Positions 27,877 through 39,415 of a DNA stretch of 64,000 bases are shown here, piece by piece; position 1 is the stretch's first letter, and each line of letters begins with the position of its first letter. The stretch spans positions 1 to 64,000 of the forward strand of contig JAKSYS010000110.1 in assembly GCA_022925895.1 (NCBI GenBank), given 5' to 3'. Position numbers and translations under genes: made by a program. Origin of the DNA: Fragilaria crotonensis (Eukaryota > Bacillariophyta > Fragilariophyceae > Fragilariales > Fragilariaceae). The notes beneath the pieces were generated by a model, which had not been told where the DNA came from, made no database searches, and worked only from the letters and a program-made list of their open reading frames with translations.

Positions 27877-30800
27877 GTCCCCGCGATCCGAACATTACAT
27901 GAACCTGTTGTAGTAAGCCCACGACATAGTCGCACAGGAGGTACCGATACCAGAAGAGACTGGCGGGAAACCTTGGGCATCGATTATAGATTGTAGAGAA
28001 TTGAACCAAGAAGCTCACGACGACGATCAGTTGGCAATACCTTCGTAAATAGATCCGCCAGATTGGTTTGTGTATCTTCCTTGTGCACTTCCAAAACGCC
28101 CGCAGCAGCGGCCTCTCGCACCGCATGGTAATTGATGGCATTGTGTTTCTTACTTAACACGGACTCAGGGATGCTGGTATTCTTTACCACACCCTGATTG
28201 TCACAGTACACCTGCGCGGGCCCTTCCAAAGGGACGCCAAACATTCGAAGCTTATAGCGCAGCGCAATGATAACATCTCGAGCATTCCGCAACGCAACAA
28301 ATTCACTGCCAAACGTTGATGTTTCAACTGTATTCTGTCGACGACTTACCCAAAGAACAGGCGAATTTTGCACAAACACCAGGATCCCTGTATGTGAACG
28401 ACGGGTAACAACGTTGCCCGCATGGTTAGCATCAACAAAAACGTGGATATTTACCGAGTTCCCAAGTGGCTCAGGCATCCGTGGCGGCAACTCTTCTTCA
28501 AGATTTTCATAGAAGGAGGACCAGTCAGGCTTCGCCATCGTCGGCGTTACTGGAACCGGGTCAGTAGGATCAAATATAAAACTGGACTTCTCGTGTTTGT
28601 TCAGGTACGCGAATACATGATAGACTGCCTCCAAGTGTCCGACACGAGGTAACGCGAGATGCTGAGACAATAATGATACCTCCGTATATATATCAATTCG
28701 CCAGAGCTCGACGGCCCATCGGAGGACACCAATCAATTGGGAGTATCTTGAAGCCCCCTCCTCATCGCACTCGTCCGTTGTATCCGTCTCTGGTCGATAG
28801 GTCGTACTGGCGAACGGCGACTTAGCAGTCGTCTTCATGTTCCGGCCATCAGCTTGCAACAACAATTTCACGTTTCGAACGGCATTTTTCACATAAGTGT
28901 GAGCAGAAAAGGCCCAGTACTCGCGTCCAGTCGGGTCACCAGGCCTCGTGACCTTTCGCACGTCTGCACCGAGGTAACGAGTTGGTGGACCGATACTGGC
29001 GGGATTCAATTCGTATCGTGCCTGTATGGACTCGAGGTGAACAGTTGGGTTATGCGATACAATCAGAACATCATCGACGTAAACCAGCATGTACTCATAA
29101 TACTTAAAACCATTCTCTTTCGCATTTGGTCTGCGGTAGACGTCCGGGTCGGCGATTGTTGGAACAAAATCCATTTCAAGTACAGTCGCATTGAACATTT
29201 CACGCCACGCGGCACCACTTGATTTGAGCCCGTATAGTGCCCTGACCACTTTTACAACCGTGCCTTGCCGCGAGCCAAACTCCGGCCCTGCGACAAACCA
29301 AACCTTTTCCCGGCACGGCGCGTTTAGGTATGCATTTCCAACGTCGCATGCGATGATCTCGATATCGTTAAGTGCAGCAATCAAGAAAGCAATTCGTACG
29401 CTGTCACGGCTCACAACACTTGAGTAGGTTATACTTGCTGGTGCTTCCGTCATGTGACCTCCAGCCACAAATCTTGCCTTCCGAGTTAGATCCATTTTTA
29501 CATCGAAAATCATATGACACTTTATTTCTTGGAACGCAACGTATGCTGCCTTGTTCTGTCGCACCTGATCCGGAGTCAGACCATCATCGAATTCAAACGC
29601 AACCATTACCTTTTTCATCTCCTTTTGTATCGCCTTCCACCAGAAATCTGTCCCCGTTTCCTTGTCGATCTGCAGTGCCTCCTGGACGGAGTGAGGCAAC
29701 CTCACCCCATACTTATGACTTGTCTTCCAGTACCTGCTCTTTACTTTTGCAATGATTCGGTTTCGAGTTCGGAGAGTTTCAGACACCCACCATTTGAAGG
29801 CAGGCTCCTCCTGGATACGATTGGCAACGGCATATTCAGCAAGTTGTATTGGGTTAGAGTCCTTGACGTGTTTGAGATCAATCCAATCGGACGAACCATC
29901 GCGCCATTGGCAGAGTAACTTCCACCCTTTAGTTGTCGTTTTCGGAATTCGTCGCCCTCGTCGCGTTAACGTGTACCCATTCGTTATGTCCACGGCAGTT
30001 CTGTCTTTCTTGTGGTCGACAATTTCCTGCAATACTGCATGTCTGCGACCTTCGTCGTCGCACTGGGAGTAAATGTTGTCGGCGATCACATTCGCGTTGT
30101 AACGGTAAACAGATCCATCCTCCAGTGTGCATTCATATTCGCGGGTATCCAACAACGGGTTGGCATTCCTCTTACCGACCGCATTTCCATCGTTGTCTTT
30201 GACACGTTTCGTTACCGTCGCCATGGCAGTTTCACCGTTTGAGTTCACCAGGAATTCCGCACCAAGGTATTGATCAAAGGTGTCAAACTCGATGTCGTCA
30301 GCGTCGGATTTGGGATCTTGCAACATGTCCCCGTATTCCGTCGCCGGCGGAATATCAGGCAAGTCGGGTTCATTGGTCACGTCATCGTCCTGCAAATAGA
30401 AAACATGATTGGGTAACGCAAGTTGAAAGTTTTCGTCATCTAGACGGGTTAGGAGATGCTCATCAAAGGTCGCAATTCTGGTTTTCATGGCGTCAGGCGC
30501 CATGTCAGTGGTGGTGATGTGCTGCACGGTGGAACGTGCAATGACTTTACCTGATTCGGTCAGTACCCAGTACGTCATATCGCTTCCGACTCGTTGAGCG
30601 ATCCCGAGCCAGCGACCGATCTTTGCCTGCTCGTCCGTCATGTCCATCTTTTTCTGATCCCAATACCAGACTCGGTCGTAAAAATCGAAGTCCAGCCATT
30701 CAGATATGTCAATCGTTTCACCTGTCAATTTCTCGAGTCCAGGGCGCTGGTCAACACCTCGAGCTAAGATGGACTGTATCTCCGATATATAGACCAAGCC

Positions 30801-33800
30801 ATAATCCCAGAGTCGTGCTGGCACCTGATTCGACCGCATACGAGTCTTCCATTTTGTTTTGACTTCTCGAATTTCTGTTTCGGCGCGATGATTCTGCGTG
30901 ATACCACGACCCTTCTCGGCTATCCGCAACTTGATATTCAATCGTCGTACGATTTTCATCACTTCGGTGTTCTTACCTGTCTGTTCAGACGCGAAATCGC
31001 AAACGAGAGTCTCCGGTATTCCGACATCGTCAATGAACTCTTGAAGGACCGTGCAATATTTGCACTGGCTTTGGACTCCATTGGGTACACACGGGTAAAA
31101 CTCCCATTCGTAATCAACTGGGCACAAGTGAATCCAGAGAGGGACTTAACCTTCGAGAAAAGAGTATCCATGTAAAATACATCATGAAGCCGCCGCCGGT
31201 GTAGGTTCAGATGATCAACTCGGTACCGACGGTGGAGTGGATGAATCGCATGCCGGACTCCGTGCTGTGTGGTCGTCTTCAAAGTCTTCTTTGCGGTCTC
31301 TAAGCCACATCGAAATTTACGAGCAACAGTCTCGGCGCTCACCTGGGAGTGACGTTCTTTGGCACCCACGAACGCCAAGCCAACTTCGTTCTCGTCACGG
31401 TTAGCTGTTGCCACATGTACCGCGGACACCATTCTCCGTAGGAACGACGCAGGGTCCAACATCGAAAGGTCAGATCCGCAGTGACAGTGTTCCTCGCAAA
31501 ATTGATCACAACGGGGAATCCGATCCAACGCACAGACGTTTCGATACGTCACCTGTTCCATAGTTAGTTTGGTTGATGCTGAAGCAGCAGATATATTTAC
31601 CTCCCCGGGATTCCACGGCGTGTCAATTGTGAGTTCGACGATACGACAGTTCTCGTATTCCCAGGCAGTCGGGACGCGGGAGTCGAAGTAGACAGTCGTG
31701 CCTTGCATGTGGAAGGGAATATGAAAAGCATCGCCAGTGATTCCGAATGCGCGGGTCTTGTCAGTGGGGTCGTCGGAAACCATAAGACCAGCATGACGAA
31801 TCTGATTGGGATTTATAAGGCTCATCTGTAATCGAGATCCGTACCAGAGAACTTGATTAAACCGAAGAATCACAGTTTCGCCAGTGGTGTCATCAGTAAA
31901 GGACGTCGACGCGTTAACAATGGGGATGTTGGTGAGGGGTTGGTAATCAGTGGAGTAGGGGGTGACATCGCAGAAATCACCAGTGTATTCGTCCAGTTGA
32001 AAATTAGGGCCGGCCACACAAGTGTCCGCGTGTGAGTCGAGTTCGCAGCGTGCGACAGTGCCAGGAGCATTCAGGTGAGTGGTTTCAAGAGATTTGATGG
32101 AACGATATCGGTGAGTAGAACGGATGGCGGAGACGTTGTTTTGGACATGCCCCAACGCCAGTGAACGAGTGTTAGGCGTTGGGATTGCCAGTCAATCGGT
32201 TCGCCTTGGTCCAAAACGGCCTCCAGTGCGACCACCACGGTCAGTTGACGAAGTGGACTGTGTCGCAATGGATGATGTTGACGCATCATATTCCACAATA
32301 TCCGTTACGTTCGCTGCAGCCACATTCCGTTCGTCAGCAGGAGCTGGACGATCATTGTGACGTCCTGCGTGACTGCCGCGACCGCCACGACCGCCACGAC
32401 CGCCACGCCCTCCACGGTTGTCACGGCCTCCTCCTCGTCCACTAGTCCCATTCAGGAACTCGCGCCGCTGGTAAACATACGTATGCCCTCCGCATGCACG
32501 GAGCTTGTCCCACTCGTCACTAGTAAAGTTACGGGTGACGTCGGTCACATCGACGCCATTCATAACGACTCGCATCCGATTTCCACCACCGGCGTTACCA
32601 CCGCGACCGCTATTCCGACCACGACCGCGGCCACGGTTGCTACCTCGTCCGGCATTAGTATTCACAGCACCAATATTTCGTTTGTTCTTACCGGGTTCAA
32701 TACTCGCAAAGCGAGATGAAATTGTGCGTGACAACGTAAGACAAGCCTCGTCAAAGTTCGATAAGTAACGGTCACGAATTATGCCGATGGTGGTCTGAAC
32801 CTGGATGTCGTCGTTCTTGATGCCGCGGATTAGCCACTGTACCTTTTGAGCAGGATAAAGGGGTTGTTCAGCATCTTCCATTTCCATGAAAGCTTCATTG
32901 AGTCGCGTTAGATATTTTTCGAATGGAAAGGACGATTCGTTTTTCCAAAAGAGGTTCTCGAGCTTGGCTAGGGCACTAGCGGCGCGCCTCTGATCATGGG
33001 CTTCACCAACATAGTGCTCCCGAAGGAGAAGGTGAGCGGCCCTCCCATCACCATCCTTAACCTTTTCGAACCATGTCTGCCCGTCAGTTTTTGTGAGCAA
33101 GTCTTTGAACAAATGGTATACTTCCCTATTGTCGTCATGATACTGTCGCGTTTGAAACGACGCAGCCCACAACGCTCGAGTGTATTCGTCCGGAGCCTTC
33201 TCCGGGTCAGCATCTGCTGCACGAATCACGTACGAAAGTGGAACACCTGCCTTTCCCATCCTGGAATCGAGGTAATTGGTAACCTTCTTGATCCAATTCT
33301 TGTAGTCATTGGAGACAATCGCGTCTGGGTAGTAGAGCTTTAAGTCAGCCTTGTCCTTACCGGCCTCAGCATTAAGCTCCAAGATGAGTCCATTGATAAA
33401 CTCCGGAGTCAACTCACGGAGGTCACAGTTAACGCCTTCACGGGATTCCTACGAATCCAGTGGGCAATTGCCTTTAACGCCTTGGTCCTGGCCATCCCAA
33501 ACTGAATACGGGTATTGGCTGGGGTTCTCTTGGAATTGCGATCTGCCATGGACTCGATCTCTTTATCGTTATAGATAGCAAGCTGGTCAACCTCCTCGAT
33601 ACCCTCGTATTCTATCAAACGTGTCTGAGCTTGGGTGTCACGAATGCCGCACATATGCAGGACATAACGCATGCCATGATGCTCAAGATCAGGGAACATG
33701 TCCTCGAAATCGATGTCAGCAAGAGCCATCTTAACTATAGGAGATCACACGTGAGGTCCAGAGAACACTCAACATTAGCACGACCGATGACTGTCATAAA

Positions 33801-34061
33801 GGCAGTTGTACCCATGGGGAGCACTATCGGATGACGGATGATCAATCCATCATTGGACACTTCCGTCACGTGGCTGCATCCAGACCACGCAACTCACACT
33901 CGACGAAACGACCCCATGACGGTGGCCAACCTTAATCGTTTCACGACGTCAGAGTGTGACACCCCTTTCTCTCACTCTTGGAGGGGCGGCGACGAATTAA
34001 ATTGCCGTCTTTCACTTCATCTTACTTCCTCATTTCGTTCACTGCGTTGGGTCTGATAAAC

Positions 34062-34270
34062 CGTATAAGTCTCGCCGTGTTGTACTTACCAACAACTAGT
34101 AGATATAAAAGGAGAAGAACGTAATCAAGATGATAACAAGATAAAATTATAAGCACTAAAGTCATTAGATCCGGGACATAGGAATTTCGGAGCGAACATC
34201 ATCTGCTCTTGGTGACGACGTCGATTGCATTGTACAGTAACACAGTAACTAGTACGGCCACCCTTAAACA
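34062..34270 (-). repeat. Copia element 5' LTR (209 bp)
   Basis: Direct repeat of 27668-27876. On the minus strand it is followed by GGTTTATCAGACC, which resembles the initiator-Met primer-binding site common in copia elements. Confidence 0.9.
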
Positions 34271-34974
34271 GGAGTAGATGTTTGTTATCGCCTTGTATCA
34301 ACATATCTCCTCTCTAGTTTTGATAGAGCTGTTTTGATGTTTTGATAGTCCGCATATGTTCCCTAATCGAGCCGGCCATCACATGCAGAAGTGTACGGGA
34401 GTACTGACTTCTACTTACTACTGGTACAGTGTACGGTATTTCTATCCTCAGAGGAGCAGTGTGAGATTCGTAGGTAAAGGCGATATGTAACTTAATTTGA
34501 AATATAATTTATGGAGTCGATTTTTTTAGAAAGCTCAATCGGCTCGAATGAGGGGACATACACGGATAGCGATTTTTTAAAGAGTCCACTCGGAGAGCTT
34601 CGCGCATGTGCACGAGCACGCACGCACGACTGAAAGCCACCTATCTCGCGGAGCCTTGAGTAGAAGTACAATTGTATCAGGTATGCAGGTATCTGTACCA
34701 GGTACTTGTACTAGTACAAGGTTCTTAACTGCTTTCAAAACGGACATCCACATATAGGTAGGTGCCTATGATACAGAATTCGTCCCGTTTCCTTCTTTCC
34801 TCGAGTGCCGGGTATTACTACAAAAAAGTATACAGGATGCTACGTACAAGTACCGGTTTTCAATACCACCACTTGAAAAGGACAGCGTTGCAATCGCGAT
34901 GTCATGAAAGAACGGTCCGTTTGATTGCAAACTTCAGACTTGCTGCCGCTCATTTTTAAGCGTGATAACACTGT
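34271..34974. other. Intergenic, no gene seen; GTAC cluster
   Basis: Between the copia element and the glycosyltransferase-like gene. GTAC/AGTACT palindromes cluster at about 34420-34440 and 34670-34730. The last 200 bp are the likely promoter and 5' UTR of the plus-strand gene. Confidence 0.4.
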
Positions 34975-36324
34975 ATGACAATTCATCAGATCATGACGAG
35001 CTATGCTGAACCAGTCGGGAATACCATATTTCCAAGCCGTACCACCATGGAAGCTTCCCTGAAGATTATTGTTGTTTTCGCTATTGGAGTCGTCGTCGGA
35101 AACGTCTGGAGTTTTGATTTTACCATTATTGGAGCATCATCATTCGTGTCCATAGCATCGAAGACATCAAATTTAAACAAGACCTATCATGGACCTATTG
35201 TAGGAGACGCCGAGACCCATCATGATCATGTTATAGGAGAAGCCGAGGCCCACCATGAACCTGTTGTAGGAGAATCCGCGATCGATACTCTTGAAGGTAT
35301 CCACAAAATGTCAACGACTGACTCAAGCATCGAAAAGATTGCCTCTCGTGCTGATCGTTTCATGGACGGACCGGCAAGGCTGTGTGCTGCTCTAGTGAAT
35401 CGCGCAAATGGCACAAAGGAGGGCTCGGAGCCGTGGAGATCTTCTGGAGGTCTGCTGTGGACGCATACCGACTGCGGTAGAGAAGCTGTTCACTCACTGG
35501 GAAATCATTTGTCACGATGGTACATGGTCAGGGCTATCGCTTCCGCAGCTGGAGTCACGATTCAGTTGGACTGTAGATCCCCCATCACCGATTCCATTCC
35601 ACAGCATTGCGAACCATCGCGAACTGCCCTGGAGAATGGTTCATCGTTTTCCTGGAAAGATGCATGCCAACTTGACAAGGAGCATTTGAGGTTTCCCCAC
35701 CAGGGTCGCAATGGCTTAGAGCATATGGTGGGTGCGATTCGCTCGGACTTGAGAAACATGACGCACACTATTCTATCGAAGACTGCCGGGCTTGCACGGG
35801 ACCTTGATGAGGTCGTAGTTCACTTGCGAACGGGTGATATTGGTCAGAATGCGCACCCATGTTATGGGCTGGTCCCATTTCATGTGTACACGAACCTCAT
35901 TCCCAGAACGGCCCAAACAATTGGTGTCATCACTGCCCCCTTTCGACAAGGAGGAAGATTTGACTTCAATGAAGCGGTCACGCTTGCTGCGAGGGATTAT
36001 ATTCGAAGCAAGTTCCCTGATGCGAGGGTATCTATTCGCAATGGAAATGAATCAATGGCTGTGACCTATGCGCGAATGGTGGCAGCGAATTGGTCATTCT
36101 GCGGTTCATCGACATTTTGTCTGTACCCTGCCCTTGCTACAGCTGGCAAGTCCTACATTTTGCAATCGCCCCTGTATGGTGGTACTTCCAGCTGGCTCGG
36201 CATGGTGGCGGAAATGCTCGATAATGTGCATTATATAAAGGACGAGATGATCTTCTCGACTGAATATCATGGGTGGAATGTGAGTTACATTGTTGAGAGG
36301 CTGCAGCGCAATACTGGTAGCTAA
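34975..36324 (+). CDS. Type II membrane fucosyltransferase-superfamily-like protein
   Basis: This is a single-exon protein of 449 residues. A hydrophobic segment near residues 30-48 (KIIVVFAIGVVVGNVWSF) without an obvious cleavage site fits a Golgi type II anchor. A stem follows with three imperfect tandem units (YHGPIVGDAET, HHDHVIGEAEA, HHEPVVGES). The luminal domain has VVVHLRTGDI (H283-x-R285-x-G-D288), the H-x-R-x-G-D nucleotide-sugar motif of alpha1,2-/alpha1,6-/O-fucosyltransferases, and a later SFCGSSTFCLYPALA block like the family's third motif. Several NxS/T sites are present. ATGs at 34993 and 35047 are alternative starts, the last sitting directly before the anchor. The acceptor is unknown. 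Confidence 0.65.
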   Translation: MTIHQIMTSYAEPVGNTIFPSRTTMEASLKIIVVFAIGVVVGNVWSFDFTIIGASSFVSIASKTSNLNKTYHGPIVGDAETHHDHVIGEAEAHHEPVVGESAIDTLEGIHKMSTTDSSIEKIASRADRFMDGPARLCAALVNRANGTKEGSEPWRSSGGLLWTHTDCGREAVHSLGNHLSRWYMVRAIASAAGVTIQLDCRSPITDSIPQHCEPSRTALENGSSFSWKDACQLDKEHLRFPHQGRNGLEHMVGAIRSDLRNMTHTILSKTAGLARDLDEVVVHLRTGDIGQNAHPCYGLVPFHVYTNLIPRTAQTIGVITAPFRQGGRFDFNEAVTLAARDYIRSKFPDARVSIRNGNESMAVTYARMVAANWSFCGSSTFCLYPALATAGKSYILQSPLYGGTSSWLGMVAEMLDNVHYIKDEMIFSTEYHGWNVSYIVERLQRNTGS

Positions 36325-36761
36325 GATGCCTCGCATAGATGTCGACAGTTGCCGGATTCTTTGAATGTCTTGGATATTCAACTTCAAGAGACGCTATGGG
36401 CTACCGGAAGGCATATTATGTGATTGCGTGACTGTTTGCATTCTTCCGATCAGAATGACAAATTGTGTTTTGGCATGTCTCGACTGTGCATATCATGATT
36501 CATAAGTCGCGGGTAATGCCACATCATCTGTGGTGGTTCATGTTCTGTGTTCATCGGTGATAGGTACTCATTGCTTGATATATTTCAGTCCCTGCTCTCA
36601 ACTTATAGTCTACGGTATGCTGTAGTACTTTGAGTGGTTCTACGCGGCTAAACACTGTGTGCGGGTAGCGTCATGGCCTTGAAAGACCGTTCCTAATCAA
36701 GCTTTCGAATTGGATACGGGTTGGAGCGATTCACAATAGCTTCAATCGCCGGTGGTAGCGT
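36325..36761. other. Convergent intergenic region
   Basis: 3' flanks of the glycosyltransferase-like gene (plus) and the nuclear-protein gene (minus). No gene or repeat seen. Confidence 0.4.
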
Positions 36762-38579
36762 TCAAAAGTTGAACTCGAAGGTGTCTTCAATCAGAGCTGG
36801 GCCCCAGTTCTGAGACATGGGTTTAGCTTTGAAATCAGCCTTGCGGCGCCAGATCGCAACCTTCGGCGTAGTCAGATTTGTCACTAAGTTCGATACTTCT
36901 TCGTCCTTGTTCTTCACGGAGACACAATCCTCGTGAATTCTGGGCCTCTTTCGACATGAAACTTGAGATTGCTCTGGGGAAACGTTGACACCACGAAGGC
37001 AGGCTCCAGGCCTGCCAAAGACCTTCTTTCGCTTCTTGGGGGTCGACAAGACAATAGTGACAGGGTCTTTTTTACGTTCATCAGTAATCAGCGGCCCTTT
37101 CTCATCGGAGTGTTTGGTGGATTCCGGTCCGTCATCTAAATAGGTAACGGTAGACGTGATGCGCCCGACTTTCTTCTCAGAACCGATCGGCTTCCCCTTT
37201 CTATGGCGAGTTGAATTACTAGCGGACTGGCTGCGTGAAACGGGTGGACAAAAGGGATTCCTCTTCGACGCTTCGCGCTTGCTTCGTCGAGGTGTACGAA
37301 CATCAACAACAGGCGAAGGATTCTTCAAGTTTGTCACGGTCGGTTTCGGAGATTCGACGACCACCAACGCCGAAGACTTGGTCCTTTCTTTCTGCGCGGA
37401 AGCCTCGACTGGGCTGTATGAGGTCCGCTCGATTCCAACCTTGTTCGTAACATGACCGAGAACGCTCGCTATCATGGACGTAACCTTTTCTTGTAGAAAT
37501 GGCATGCAAGCATCGATGAAAAGGGTACGCTGTTTCTGAAAGAATCCCGTTGCTTCGCGCTCGTTCTGCTGGCGAAGCGCTGAAGCTTCCGCTTCAAGTT
37601 GACGGATTTTGTCGTTGCCTTTGTCGTCAAGTCCACTGGTAGCACTTCTCATTACTTTGTCTATTTCGCCAAGCGCAGACTTCCTACCTTCTGCTATTTC
37701 ATGCATGCTTGATGCGACCATCGCTTGGATTGAAGCAGCTTTCTCGTCTAGTTTCTTCAAGTGATCGTTGATGATTTTCCCGGATGATGTTGTATCGAGC
37801 ATCGTAAATTGGCGAGACGTAGCAGCGTCTTTCGCAGCGGTCGAGCGAGCGCAAGGCCCTGGAGTTTCACTATTGTTGGTTGCGAATCTGACCGGATGTG
37901 CATCATGCAGTGCTGGCTTCGTAGACAAGTCGATGGATTTCGGTTCGTGTTTGGTCGAAGAATGGACGGCGCGCGCTGGCGTACGAGGATTGAAACGATC
38001 TGTCCAAGATCTGATTTTGGTACCGCATCGTGGTCGATAAGGGGTGCGCGAAGAAGCAACGGAGATGTTAGCTCGAGGCGTACTTGCTGGGTCGGCAATG
38101 CGTTCTAATGGAACAGAAAGATGGTGGAAGCGCGACGCCACAAGCGCTCTCGTCATAGGAGTGGTTGCATGGTGGAATCTTGGAATATAGTCAGTTTGGT
38201 GATTCGAGGCAACCGATTTGTTTTGTAATCCCATTGTGTAGGCATGTTGATCTGAGTGTTGCGACGAGAAATCATCGGTCATTTGCGACATATGTATGTC
38301 TTCCATGCATTCTATCGTACCTGGTCGAGATCTGACGGGAGGAACTGGATGACAGCCAGCGTTGACGCGATTCAACCAACTCACCTCGTGACGCTCTCCT
38401 GCGTCTCGGGGACCAGACGCTCCCTGTAAACTCATGTTTGCAATGCTCGTATTGGTACGTTTCCGGTGCGCCGTGGCGATTGCGCCAAATCGATTTTCTC
38501 GGGGAGTGGAACAATTGACGACTTTCGATGAACGCATTTCCGCAAAGAGCTTGCTGCTTTGAGCATACGCAGACGCCAT
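36762..38579 (-). CDS. Unrecognised, probably nuclear protein (605 aa) with a central coiled coil
   Basis: I prefer the ATG at 38579 (MASAYAQSSKLFAEMRSSK). The frame is open further upstream to 38825, but that part looks like 5' UTR. Residues about 1-270 are low-complexity, Ser/Thr/Pro/Arg-rich. About 270-360 is helical and coiled-coil-like (INDHLKKLDEKAASIQAMV, then KIRQLEAEASALRQQNER). The C-terminal third carries basic clusters such as TPKKRKKVFG and TPRRSKREASKR, likely nuclear signals, and an acidic-aromatic end (EDTFEFNF). No catalytic domain is visible. The layout resembles scaffold or chromosome-associated proteins, but I do not assign a function. Confidence 0.6.
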   Translation of the reverse strand: MASAYAQSSKLFAEMRSSKVVNCSTPRENRFGAIATAHRKRTNTSIANMSLQGASGPRDAGERHEVSWLNRVNAGCHPVPPVRSRPGTIECMEDIHMSQMTDDFSSQHSDQHAYTMGLQNKSVASNHQTDYIPRFHHATTPMTRALVASRFHHLSVPLERIADPASTPRANISVASSRTPYRPRCGTKIRSWTDRFNPRTPARAVHSSTKHEPKSIDLSTKPALHDAHPVRFATNNSETPGPCARSTAAKDAATSRQFTMLDTTSSGKIINDHLKKLDEKAASIQAMVASSMHEIAEGRKSALGEIDKVMRSATSGLDDKGNDKIRQLEAEASALRQQNEREATGFFQKQRTLFIDACMPFLQEKVTSMIASVLGHVTNKVGIERTSYSPVEASAQKERTKSSALVVVESPKPTVTNLKNPSPVVDVRTPRRSKREASKRNPFCPPVSRSQSASNSTRHRKGKPIGSEKKVGRITSTVTYLDDGPESTKHSDEKGPLITDERKKDPVTIVLSTPKKRKKVFGRPGACLRGVNVSPEQSQVSCRKRPRIHEDCVSVKNKDEEVSNLVTNLTTPKVAIWRRKADFKAKPMSQNWGPALIEDTFEFNF

Positions 38580-39415
38580 GGTATAGTTGAAAGGTGATAG
38601 TAATCTATTGCAAGATGAATGGTGACTGCAGATCAATTCGGTATGCAAAGACCTTCTCCAGTTTGATGGAAGTTTGTGAACCCAAGGTCGGCGGGAGGTA
38701 CTTGTAGGTGATGGAAGGTGCGTTTTAAAAGGAATGACGATGTCGAGAGGTGGGGGGTGGGCGGCCTGCTTCAACACGTCATAGTCAGTACCGTGTACAC
38801 CAGTACTGTAGTACTTGTATGTCATACAAAGCGTATTATACGAGTCGCTCTTGCACTGACTTGCGTATCATATATAGCATGTATGCATATCTACATGCTC
38901 TATCCTCTCTAGCTACGAGTACTCTACTACTACTAGCACCTGCATACCTGCATAAGCTGTAGTACACCGTAGACAACATCCTGTACTACGACAGACAGTA
39001 ACGATTGTACTTGTACTAATCTACTAGTAGTACGGTACAAGTAGTGCTCCGAGGCAATGATTCGTCTTTCATGCCCTGGGTGATTGCAGTGACGAGCGAT
39101 GAGTGATTGGAGATGAGAGATGTGCCTACATGTGAACTTCACTCTCTAAAAGATACGGAGAAGTGCATCACAGTTCAGAATCCCATGAACCTAAACGTCG
39201 TTTAAGTTGAACTACCGTTACGCAAGAATGAAGGAGGTCCTTCTTCCAACGCACCCAGGCATTTGTCTGTCCGTACGGTTTTACACAACGACCCCCATTA
39301 GAATCATTCAGACACTTGCGCACGTATGGCAACGAGCGCTCTATACCTGGTAACTCTAGTTATGAATGCATTGGCCACACTCCCCTTGTCCCAACTGAGA
39401 GCTCCGTCACTTCAT
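38580..39415. other. Intergenic region with a dense GTAC cluster
   Basis: About 38790-39030 is packed with TAGTACT, GTACTTGTAC and TACTACTAC-type motifs. The left 250 bp is the open upstream extension of the neighbouring minus-strand gene and is probably its 5' UTR and promoter. No other gene is seen. Confidence 0.5.

Larger units (their letters stand above)
27668..34270 (-). mobile_element. Ty1/copia LTR retrotransposon (CoDi-like), nearly whole and very young
   Basis: Two 209 bp LTRs that look identical bound the element (27668-27876 and 34062-34270). GGAG is found on the outside of both ends, suggesting a 4-5 bp target duplication. Read on the minus strand from the right, the order is: 5' LTR, a tRNA-iMet-like primer site next to it, a gag region (about 32200-33730; Arg-Gly-rich tail), then pol (about 27980-32150). 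Pol contains an aspartic protease motif (DSHADT), integrase, reverse transcriptase (YVDDVLIV) and RNase H in the copia order. It looks almost whole, with about two or three interruptions of frame at most. Some may be the programmed kind known in LTR elements. Identical LTRs imply recent insertion. Confidence 0.9.

Noticed and set aside
36762-38825. Extending the nuclear protein to 687 aa from the furthest upstream start
   Set aside because: The extra 82 residues are low-information and overlap GTAC-rich promoter-like DNA. MASAYAQSSKL at 38579 is a better start.
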